NCBI GenBank assembly: GCA_036397455.1
Contig: DASWIX010000011.1
Span: 1-64,000 of the forward strand
Length of the DNA: 64,000 bases
Reading direction: 5' to 3'
From: JADFNB01 sp036397455
GTDB taxonomy: Bacteria > Gemmatimonadota > Gemmatimonadetes > Gemmatimonadales > GWC2-71-9
Positions 44,164-51,390 of this stretch are shown here, piece after piece. Made by a program: the position numbers and the translations under genes. Every line of letters begins with the position of its first letter. Position 1 is the first letter of the stretch. The notes beneath the pieces are model-generated. The model ran no database searches and was not told the origin of the DNA. It was given only the letters and a program-made list of their open reading frames with translations.

Positions 44164-45181
44164 TTGAATCCTGATTCGTCCGCCTCTCGCTGGTCCGCCG
44201 TCGTTGCGGCCGGCGATCCGCCGCTGCAAGATCGCCTTGCCGCCATGCTGAGGGTCGTGGGCGCCCGACCGACAACCATCGTCCCGCCTGATCAACTTGC
44301 GGTGTTCCGGAAGGCTCGGGACGTGACGTGTGTGTGCGCGCGCGTGTTTGCCTCGTTCCGCCCGCCGTCGCCGGTGGTGGTGCTGGTTCCCGGCCCGGTG
44401 ACCCTGGGTACCGACCACCATCCGCCTCCCGACAGGCCGGTCTGGCTCTCGACGGCGGGGTTGGATCCGGTGCCCCTGCTGGGATCGATCGTCCGTGCCA
44501 CGCTGAGCGCCGAGACGGACACGCTGGCAGGCGTGTTCCCCGGCGTGTCGCCGATCCTGGTACGAGCGTTTCTCTGCGCGCCGTGGAACGTGCACACGAT
44601 TTCGCGCGTGAGCCGTGCGCTCGGGGTGTCGCCACGGCGGGTCCGCGCGGCGGTATAGGCGGCGGGGTCGTTGCGCATGGAACACCTCGTCGCGCGGCTC
44701 AGCTGCCAGGCCTGGGAGTACCTGACGAGCCGAGGGGCGACACGGTGGGTTGCAGAAGCGTACCTGGGCATTGACGACCGATCCAACTTCCGGCGGGCAT
44801 GCAATCGAGGAGGTACGCGTGTTCCCTGGCGTTCGCCGGCAGGCACAGACCCTTGACCGCCCGGGAGCGCCAGTGAAAGCCGGGGTGCCTCACCCCCTGG
44901 CCCCCTCTCCACGCTGGACGCGCGGAGAGGGGGAACGTGGTGCGAGCTGACGAACCGACTATGCCCGGAGAGGGGGAACGTTGTGCGGCTCGATGACCGC
45001 CTCTGCCCGCCCGGGTCCGTGCAGGGTCCCAGGCCCATCCTCTCCACTCCTGGATGTGCTGTCGGAGTGCTGGTGGTCGACCTTCGGGTCGGTTTCGGGG
45101 TGCGTGTTACGTATGGACCTAGGATTGGCACGTATGGACCCTACCGCGGCCCCAGCTGACTCCACATCGTAGGGCGTTCAC
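43905..45181 (+). repeat. element copy A (~1.28 kb) with orphan HTH gene
   Basis: This segment is repeated, with point changes, at 47568-48943. Sharp boundaries are GCGGTAGGTCTCC on the left and GTAGGGCGTTCAC on the right. It holds a left non-coding part with a tandem CGGTAGGTC motif, a 693-nt reading frame (interrupted here), and one 24-bp GGGGTGCCTCACCCCC-type unit (44882-44905). It also has a stem-loop CCCCCTCTCC...GGAGAGGGGG (44901-44933) and two ACGTATGGACC repeats (45109 and 45130). No transposase, integrase or terminal inverted repeat is seen. Confidence 0.85.
44164..44856 (+). pseudogene. AraC-like DNA-binding protein, amber-interrupted copy
   Basis: Same 693-nt frame as the intact gene at 47827-48519, with no insertions or deletions. 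Codon 165 is TAG (44656-44658) where copy B has CAG. The stop separates a ~164-residue N-terminal part from the C-terminal HTH pair (RVSRALGVSPRRVRAAV before the stop; VAEAYLGIDDRSNFRRACNR after it), so a DNA-binding product cannot be made unless the stop is read through. Start is TTG at 44164 with GGGGGAG just upstream. Confidence 0.75.
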
Positions 45182-45205
45182 CCACCTCGAAGTACCTCCG
45201 ACGTT
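44857..45205. other. non-coding right part of element copy A
   Basis: Holds the single 24-bp unit, the GGAGAGGGGG stem-loop and a second partial GGAGAGGGGGAAC copy near 44967, and the paired ACGTATGGACC repeats. No gene is visible. The element ends at 45181. Confidence 0.5.
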
Positions 45206-45757
45206 TTGCAAAACCTGGTCTTCCTCCCGGTCAGTGCCTTGACGATCGCCGGGGGCATCGCCGAGAACAGTTGGATATCGATAGCCCTTGGCGCGGCTGG
45301 GGGGCTTTATACCCTTTCCTCGCTCAACCCCGATGATCTGGTTGGCGTCATTAACCTTGGTTCCTCCTGCTTCCCGCAGACACTGGACCCCGTCACATTC
45401 CCGCTGAACGCTCCGGGAGAAGCCCCAACGGGAACCATGACGTTAGATTTGCGTGGAGTTGTCAGGGACTCGGTTTGCGGACAACCATCCCCGTCACCGA
45501 TCACGGTAACGATCTCGGGTCCCAAGAAGGTCCAGCCCGGGGTGGCCTGCACATGGATGGCGACTGTGACGGGCGCATCGCCATACTTCTACACGTGGTG
45601 GCGTGATGGACAAATCGTCAGCCAAACTGCAGAGTACTCAGGTGAAGCAGCACCGATGGCATTCGAACTCGAACTGAACGTGAACACAGGATTCGTAGGG
45701 GGCCACGCTGCTTGGACGGTGATTACAAGCAGCAGCGCACCGCCGTGCCTGGAGTGA
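45206..45757 (+). CDS. Ig-fold hypothetical protein, possibly 5'-truncated
   Basis: A 183-residue open frame from a TTG only 25 bases after element copy A. It contains an Ig/PKD-like core (ISGPKKVQPGVACTWMATVTGASPYFYTWWRDGQIV) common in secreted proteins. The N-terminus (LVFLPVSALTIAGGIAENSWISIALGAAGGLY) is hydrophobic but not a clean signal peptide, and no ribosome site is seen. The native 5' end may have been replaced by the element. It could be a remnant. Confidence 0.45.
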   Translation: MQNLVFLPVSALTIAGGIAENSWISIALGAAGGLYTLSSLNPDDLVGVINLGSSCFPQTLDPVTFPLNAPGEAPTGTMTLDLRGVVRDSVCGQPSPSPITVTISGPKKVQPGVACTWMATVTGASPYFYTWWRDGQIVSQTAEYSGEAAPMAFELELNVNTGFVGGHAAWTVITSSSAPPCLE

Positions 45758-46015
45758 TTGGTGTCATTACCACTCGAACCCTAACCGGCCTGGCCGTGTC
45801 TTGTCCCCACGAGATGGGATTGCGCTCAGCGCGACGGCTCGGCCGGGGGCGGAGGAGGCCTCGATGGCTGGACCCGACAGCGCAGACGCTGCCATAGCCC
45901 TGCAAAGCCGCTGGCAGCGGTGAGGTTCGATGCTTGCCAAAACAAGTCGTTCGCCGACGTGGGACATCGACTCCGCTGGGACAGTAGAGTACGGGTACTC
46001 GATCCGGGAGTGGCC

Positions 46016-46444
46016 TTGAAGTGGATTCCCAGGGTCATCGTAGCCAGCGCAGCAACGCTGCTTGCATGCGCCGATGTGGGAACGGTCAGTCCGTTGCCCA
46101 CCATGCAATCTGTCGCCGGTACCTACTCCGCTTCCCTTCTTACGATCCAGGAAGGCGACGGGGCGGTTGAGGATCTTCTCGCAAAGGGCGGGTTCATCGA
46201 TCTCGACCTACGCCCGGATGGCTCAACGACAGGGCGGATGTTTGTCCCGGCGGACGGACCCGACGGCGACGACTACGACAGCGATCTCGCCGGCACGTGG
46301 GCGCTCGCGGACTCCACTGTAACGCTTGACCACGCCGCCGATACGTTCCTGCGAGACGTACCGCTCACGGTCAAGGACGATCGGCTCACTTGGTCCGGAA
46401 CCTTCAACGGCGTCACCATCAAGGTGCAGCTTGAAAGGGAGTGA
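46016..46444 (+). CDS. small lipocalin-like lipoprotein
   Basis: A 142-residue lipoprotein from TTG 46016, with CGGGAG five bases upstream. The open frame continues up to 45920, but the lipobox MKWIPRVIVASAATLLAC favours the internal start. The mature part VAGTYSASLLTIQEG...GSTTGRMFVP...LAGTWALADSTVTLDH...WSGTFNGVTIKVQLE is a short up-and-down beta pattern like small lipocalin-type proteins. Ligand unknown. Confidence 0.6.
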   Translation: MKWIPRVIVASAATLLACADVGTVSPLPTMQSVAGTYSASLLTIQEGDGAVEDLLAKGGFIDLDLRPDGSTTGRMFVPADGPDGDDYDSDLAGTWALADSTVTLDHAADTFLRDVPLTVKDDRLTWSGTFNGVTIKVQLERE

Positions 46445-46547
46445 GCGCGCTGGTCGCCCCGCGCGGACGTCTTCAGCCTGAGTTTCGGAGAATCGGGTAT
46501 CACAAAGGAGCTGCGGCGGGCAGCTCGGTCCCGTGCAGGGAGGCGAG

Positions 46548-47054
46548 ATGAAACGGATACGCGGTGGTTGCTCGGTGAGTGCGCTGGTCATATCGGTCCT
46601 GCTCGTCCTCACCGTGTCTGCCGAAGCGCGCTCACAGCAGGATAGCACGGCGACGTGGGACACAGGGGCGCTACGCGTGCATCGGAGCATCTTCAGCGCG
46701 CGGTTGGTCCGTGGTGTGAACGGCGAGAAGGTCGCTCGGTTGGGAATGTTCGCGCCAAAACTCTCGTTGTTCGCCGAAATGTCAGACTCCGCGGGCCGCC
46801 ACTACAGTGCCTATCGATCGAGGCAAAACACAGGAACAATCGCACAGCTTGTCGGACTCGGGGTGCTTGTTCTGGGTGCTGTGGCTGCATCCAAGAGCCA
46901 AGATGCAACCGGTCCGGCGCTCGTGACTGGAGGCCTGACGTTGGGAGCTGTCGGAATGGTCTACGCCGCGACGGGGTACAACGAGTTGTCCCAAGCAGTC
47001 TGGTGGTACAACCGGGGCCTCGTCGCGGCCGGGCGCGCGCACGATCGGGACTGA
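46548..47054 (+). CDS. hypothetical exported membrane protein
   Basis: A 168-residue protein. GGAGG four bases before the ATG at 46548 sets the start. A signal peptide (SALVISVLLVLTVSAEARS) is followed by a soluble stretch and two closely spaced helices (GTIAQLVGLGVLVLGAVAAS, ~95-115, and GPALVTGGLTLGAVGMVYAATG, ~122-143). No family recognised. Confidence 0.6.
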   Translation: MKRIRGGCSVSALVISVLLVLTVSAEARSQQDSTATWDTGALRVHRSIFSARLVRGVNGEKVARLGMFAPKLSLFAEMSDSAGRHYSAYRSRQNTGTIAQLVGLGVLVLGAVAASKSQDATGPALVTGGLTLGAVGMVYAATGYNELSQAVWWYNRGLVAAGRAHDRD

Positions 47055-47414
47055 GCGGATGCGGTGGCGGGTCTATTCCCCGCCGAGAAGCCTATTTACA
47101 TCGCGCCCTTCGCGGCTCGTCGCGGGCTAGGAGGTTGCCTGCCCAGTTGAGCGCCAGCGGATGGCCTTCAAGCAACTCGTGCACGACTTGCTAGGAGAGA
47201 TCGTGGTGGCGGTGGATACGACGATCTGCTCCTTCATTCGATTGAGGTCGAGTTGTTCCGTCACACATGCCGGTGTCTCGATCCTGCCAACCTTGATCCG
47301 CACCAAGCGCGCCGCGGGCCGGTCGAGGGACCTGGAGCCGGTGGCGGAGTTGGAGGCACTGGGAGAAGCTGGTTCGCGCAGCGATGGCGTCTAACGTTTC
47401 GAAACGGAAGGGCC
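47055..47414. other. stretch without a supported gene
   Basis: 360 bases in which no frame shows convincing coding character, ribosome site or homology. Short open frames on both strands overlap each other. It may be eroded sequence preceding the gene fragment and element copy B. Confidence 0.45.
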
Positions 47415-47566
47415 GCACCGGCGCCACCAACTACAACACCTTTGCCCACCCGCATTCGGTGCACGTGCCGTTCGGCAAGAAACTCGTGGGCGGCAACACG
47501 CGCTGGTACGGCGAGTGCCGCCTCCTCACTGCCGAAGACTGGGGCGCCGGCTCGGGTGGACTCGAG
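47415..47566 (+). pseudogene. fragment of the beta-propeller gene (copy of 52411-52562)
   Basis: About 152 bases match the interior of the 51387-53348 gene at 52411-52562 with only about four differences. They encode GATNYNTFAHPHSVHVPFGK and onward to WGAGSGGLE. The match stops abruptly where element copy B begins. The rest of that gene is absent, so this is a scar of duplication or recombination rather than a gene. Confidence 0.85.
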
Positions 47567-47826
47567 GGCGGTAGGTCTCCTCGGTAGGTCGCCGAGTATC
47601 CCTTCCCGATGCCCGGGTCTTCGTTCCGCGGCGGCTCCCGTGAAACCGCCGGTGGCATCGCCATCCCCCATCGTGCCCGGCTGATCCGGCGTCACACCCG
47701 TCAGCCTCGAATCGCGTCCCGTTCTTACCGAGGGGTGCGATAGCTCCACCCGGTTCCAGCCTCCTGTAACGCCTGCACCATCCCCCGCATCCTCATCTTT
47801 GGAACCCATATTCCGGCGGGGAGCCG

Positions 47827-48519
47827 TTGAATCCTGATTCGTCCGCGTCTCGCTGGTCCGCCGTCGTTGCGGCCGGCGATCCGCCGCTGCAAGATCGCCT
47901 TGCCGCCATGCTGAGGGTCGTGGGCGCCCGACCGACAACCATCGTCCCGCCTGGTGAACTTGCTGTGTTCCGGAAGGCTCGGGACGTGACGTGTGTGTGC
48001 GCGCGCGTGTTTGCCTCGTTCCGCCCGCCGTCGCCGGTGGTGGTGCTGGTTCCCGGCCCGGTGACCCTGGGTACCGACCACTATCCGCCTCCCGACAGGC
48101 CGGTCTGGCTCTCGACGGCGGGGTTGGATCCGGTGCACCTGCTGGGATCGATCGTCCGTGCCACGCTGAGCGCCGAGACGGACACGCTGGCAGGCGTGTT
48201 CCCCGGCGTGTCGCCCATGCTGGTACGAGCGTTTCTTTGCGCGCCGCAGAACGTGCACACGATTTCGCGCATGAGCCGTGCGCTCGGGGTGTCGCCACGG
48301 CGGGTCCGTGCGGCGGTACAGGCGGCGGGGTCGTTGCGCATGGAACACCTCGTCGCGCGGCTCAGGTGCCAGGCCTGGGAGTACCTGACGAGCCGAGGGG
48401 CGACACGGTGGGTTGCCGAAGCGTACCTGGGCATCGACGACCGATCCAACTTCCGGCGGGCATGCAATCGAGCAGGCACGCTTGTTCCCTGGCGTTCGGC
48501 GGCAGGCACAGACCCTTGA
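47827..48519 (+). CDS. orphan AraC-like DNA-binding protein of the element
   Basis: A 230-residue protein from TTG 47827. Residues ~1-150 form an alpha/beta domain without a clear family match (for example PTTIVPPGELAVFRKARDVTCVCARVFASF). It might be receiver-like, from the regular alternation of strands and helices. The C-terminus holds two helix-turn-helix segments, VHTISRMSRALGVSPRRVRAAVQ and WVAEAYLGIDDRSNFRRACNRAGTLVPWR; the second fits the AraC second-HTH pattern. Uninterrupted here, unlike copy A. It may bind the inverted or direct repeats inside its own element. No transposase domain is visible. Confidence 0.6.
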   Translation: MNPDSSASRWSAVVAAGDPPLQDRLAAMLRVVGARPTTIVPPGELAVFRKARDVTCVCARVFASFRPPSPVVVLVPGPVTLGTDHYPPPDRPVWLSTAGLDPVHLLGSIVRATLSAETDTLAGVFPGVSPMLVRAFLCAPQNVHTISRMSRALGVSPRRVRAAVQAAGSLRMEHLVARLRCQAWEYLTSRGATRWVAEAYLGIDDRSNFRRACNRAGTLVPWRSAAGTDP

Positions 48520-48956
48520 CCGCCTGGGAGCGCCAGTGAAAGCCGGGGTGCCTCACCCCCTGGCCCCCGGGCCTCACCCCCTGGCCCCCGGGGTGCCTCA
48601 CCCCCTGGCCCCCGGGGTGCCTCACCCCCTGGCCCCCGGGGTGCCTCACCCCCTGGCCCCCTCTCCACGCTGGACGCGCGGAGAGGGGGAACGTGGTGCG
48701 GGCTGACGAACCGACTATGCCCGGAGAGGGGGAAGGTTGTGCGGCCCGATGACCGCCCGCCTATGCTCGCCCGGGTCCGTGCAGGGTCCCAGGCCTATCC
48801 TCTCTCCACTCCTGGACGCGCTGTCGGAGCGCTGCTGGCCGATCTTCGGGTCGGTTTCGGGGTGCGTGTCACGTATGGACCTAGGATTGGCACGTATGGA
48901 CCCTACCGCGGCCCCATCTGACTCCACATCGTAGGGCGTTCACAGCCAGGACCGTC
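48520..48956. other. non-coding right part of element copy B
   Basis: Contains the five-unit tandem array, stem-loop, second GGAGAGGGGGAAG motif and paired ACGTATGGACC repeats. It leads into the next gene after 48943. No gene supported. Confidence 0.5.
48545..48661 (+). repeat. five tandem ~24-bp C-rich units
   Basis: Units of GGGGTGCCTCACCCCCTGGC followed by four more C, 24 bp each except the second, which is 21 bp. There are five units here and one in copy A (44882-44905). The array abuts the stem-loop and appears to have expanded by slippage. Confidence 0.9.
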
Positions 48957-49511
48957 ATGATGTCACGCCTTGCCGTTCTCCTCCTTGGGTGCTGGACCGT
49001 TGTCCCCGGCGCCGTGGCCGCGCAGGAGGTCGATGATCCCAACGTGCCGCGGCCGCCGTACCTCTTGGCACTCACGCGGGCCGAGCGGATCGAGGCGGCG
49101 GTGCAGTTGTTTCTGGCGGAGTTCATGCAGGCGATCCAGACGGCCGACACGCTGAAGTTGTCGATGCTGGTGGAAGACGAATTGATCCCGGCCGGAGAGA
49201 AGCCGGTATCCCAGCGGGCAGGGTGTCCTTCGCTCGGGCGGGCCTTGCAGCGGCTGCGCGCGGCGCGGGCCGGGCTGTCGGACGAGCCGCGACTGCCGCT
49301 CCGGATGATCCGGCTGGGCGATGTGGCGACGACGCTGAGCGTGTCAAGCGACACGGTGGCGCGGGTGTCGGCACGGCTCAAGGAGCGGACGGATCGCGCG
49401 GTGTTGTACGCGCCCATCGCGTTCGTGTTTGCGCTGGACGGGGATCTGATCCGGTTGGGGGCGACGGGCGGGCTGCTGGTGGGGACGTGCGGGTTCGCGG
49501 AGGCAAGATGA
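48957..49511 (+). CDS. hypothetical exported protein
   Basis: A 184-residue protein with signal peptide (LAVLLLGCWTVVPGAVAAQ, cleavage near 24) and a mainly helical mature part (TRAERIEAAVQLFLAEFMQAIQTADTL...). An internal segment GDVATTLSVSSDTVARVSARLKERT follows. It begins 13 bases after element copy B. ATG 48957 or 48960. No family recognised. Its GC content is higher than the genes that follow. Confidence 0.65.
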   Translation: MMSRLAVLLLGCWTVVPGAVAAQEVDDPNVPRPPYLLALTRAERIEAAVQLFLAEFMQAIQTADTLKLSMLVEDELIPAGEKPVSQRAGCPSLGRALQRLRAARAGLSDEPRLPLRMIRLGDVATTLSVSSDTVARVSARLKERTDRAVLYAPIAFVFALDGDLIRLGATGGLLVGTCGFAEAR

Positions 49512-49576
49512 TCGCCCGGCAGGCGCGGAGCCCTGATGAGCAGCGCCGACTCGTCCGAGTCCGAACACGTTGGCTC

Positions 49577-50391
49577 GTGAGCGCGATGTGGGGGAGGCTG
49601 GACACAGCAATACTCCTGGTTGTCGCTTCGCTGGGCGCCTCGTGTGACGACGAGATCTGCATCGGCCCAGACTGCGGTCCAGGACCGCCACCGGCAGCGG
49701 GGGAACCGCTAGGCTAGGTCCGGCGTGGGATATCGATGGCGACAGTATCAGCAACGACACTGAACTGCATCCGCCGAACTCAATTTACGGATTCCGCGTC
49801 GACACCGCTGACATGGACCCAAGCAAATCCATTGGAACGCCCACGTCGGGCTCAATTGACTCGGCTATCAATGTGCCGAACCTCGGTACGATGTATGTTG
49901 AGTATCTGCAGCCGTACGATACTCCAGAGATGCCCGACTGGGGTGTTCGCGCGCTCATCAACGTGATCGAAGGCGCGGGGCGTCGCTTCGAGATTCCGCT
50001 TGGCTTTCCAGGGGCGTGCCGAATCCTCACAGAGTGGAACTCGATGCCGAGGATGCAAGTAGGGCATCTGAGCCTTCAGGCTGGCGGTGCTTTCATTGTA
50101 GACAACGTTCAAAGGCACGTGTCTCACCAGAGCGGTGTAGATGTGGACGTGAGGTACCTGCGAACGGACGGGTTTGAACTGCCACTGAACCTCGCTGGAC
50201 CGGATTCGTTGAAGTTTGACCTCAACCGCACAGTTGATCTGATGAGGTGTCTGATGTCCGACTCCCGTGTCGTGCTGATGTATTACGACTCAGCTCACAC
50301 GGGGATCGTGAATGATCCACTGTCAGCGGGGAGGCTGGTCGATCTCGCTGGTCACTCCGATCATTTCCACGTCCGCGTACGGCCAAACTGA
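49577..50391 (+). pseudogene. frameshifted MepA-like murein endopeptidase lipoprotein
   Basis: Two frames together make one plausible protein. Frame 1 (from GTG 49577 or ATG 49586 to the TAG at 49715) gives a lipoprotein signal DTAILLVVASLGASC and linker GPDCGPGPPPAAGEPLG. Frame 2 continues WDIDGDSISNDTELHPPNSIYGF and into the open frame ending at 50391. The latter carries LAS-peptidase motifs HVSHQSGVDVDVRYL and GHSDHFHVRVRP, as in penicillin-insensitive murein endopeptidases that cleave peptidoglycan cross-links. The shift lies near 49700-49717. It is a real frameshift or an assembly error. The part from ATG 49813 (192 aa) might still be translated but would lack export. Confidence 0.7.
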
Positions 50392-50397
50392 GGGGTT

Positions 50398-51390
50398 ATG
50401 ACGTCACGCATAGCTGTGCTGTCCATCCTCACAATATGGATCCTCGCCGATCCACTAACCCGCCATGCCGCTCCTCACCAAACGCAAGTGCACGGGCTTC
50501 TTGTCAGGCGCGCGGATCTTACGACGGTCGTTCGCCTGGCGCCCAATGGCGCCGTTACCGATACGATCTATCGCAGCAGTGCCCTGCATGTTTTCGACCT
50601 GACGGTTGCCCCGTCCGGCCGCTTCGTTGCCATGCTTGAGGGTGGGGGACGTGCCGGCACCTCAAACAGACTCATCGTTGCGGATGGGGTCGGGAACACG
50701 ATCCACGTTGTCGAGCGCGACGTCCGACGCCACGTCTGGTGCTGCGATGGGAGTCAGGTAGCCTTCATCACGGGGTCGTTCGCGGAAGGCGGCGATTTGG
50801 GGTTCACTCCGACCGGTGCATACCTGATCGATATTGAGCGAGGCACCGAGGAGCGCCTCGACGTTCCGTCCGACGTCTACGAACTCGCGTGGGTCGCATT
50901 CGACACCGCGCTGTATTTCAAGACCAGCCGCGGGTACCCTGGGTCCAGTATCGTCCGCTACCACCCGAACTCCCGGAAGTCGGTTGTTACGGCGTACTTG
51001 GATCTGCGATTCTCCCCATCAGGGACGTTCTACCTCCACCAATTCCCGGATGCGCAATTCGGATCACCTGGCTGGCGTATCTTCGAGCGCGCGACGGGAC
51101 GTCAGGTGGCGCGCCCCGACACGAGCCTCGGCGGTATTGAGGGTTGGGTCTTCGGGGAGGGCGATTACTTGCGACTCAAGCGCGTTCGTTTTCCGATGCG
51201 CGACGGCATGCGTCGCGGTCCGGAGGAAATCGTCGGGTACACCATCTACGATGTGGCAGCGGGGGGAGCGGTGGTCCAGATCCGCGATAGCGTTCGCGCA
51301 GACATTGTGAGTCAGCTGGGGGCGTTGGTACTTGCTCGAGATGGCAGGTTGGAGTTGGTCCGGTCCGTTCGCGAGATTGTTCGACCATGA
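50398..51390 (+). CDS. exported beta-propeller-like protein
   Basis: A 330-residue protein with a signal peptide-like N-terminus (IAVLSILTIWILADPLTRHAA). Repeating blade-like strands follow (DTIYRSSALHVFDLTVAPSGRFVAML, RHVWCCDGSQVAFITG, FDTALYFKTSRGYPG, LRFSPSGTFYLHQ), resembling TolB/WD-type propellers. GAGGGGTT precedes the ATG at 50398. The stop overlaps the ATG of the next gene (ATGA), so the two are coupled. Confidence 0.65.
   Translation: MTSRIAVLSILTIWILADPLTRHAAPHQTQVHGLLVRRADLTTVVRLAPNGAVTDTIYRSSALHVFDLTVAPSGRFVAMLEGGGRAGTSNRLIVADGVGNTIHVVERDVRRHVWCCDGSQVAFITGSFAEGGDLGFTPTGAYLIDIERGTEERLDVPSDVYELAWVAFDTALYFKTSRGYPGSSIVRYHPNSRKSVVTAYLDLRFSPSGTFYLHQFPDAQFGSPGWRIFERATGRQVARPDTSLGGIEGWVFGEGDYLRLKRVRFPMRDGMRRGPEEIVGYTIYDVAAGGAVVQIRDSVRADIVSQLGALVLARDGRLELVRSVREIVRP

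Larger units (their letters stand above)
47568..48943 (+). repeat. element copy B (~1.38 kb) with intact orphan HTH gene
   Basis: Second copy of the element at 43905-45181, same order and orientation. It differs by scattered substitutions and by expansion of the 24-bp unit to five tandem units (48545-48661) against one in copy A. Left boundary joins the beta-propeller gene fragment; right boundary is 13 bases before the next gene's ATG. Stem-loop CCCCCTCTCC...GGAGAGGGGG is at 48657-48689. Confidence 0.85.

Noticed and set aside
47161..47430. Short open frames on both strands between the 46548 gene and the gene fragment
   Set aside because: Overlapping, short and without coding signature. Possible erosion only.
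48545..48661. CRISPR array
   Set aside because: Units are directly adjacent with no unique spacers and no cas genes are present, so this is a simple tandem repeat.
43905..48943. Insertion sequence or transposon in the classical sense
   Set aside because: No transposase, terminal inverted repeats or target duplication can be seen. It is recorded only as a repeated element.
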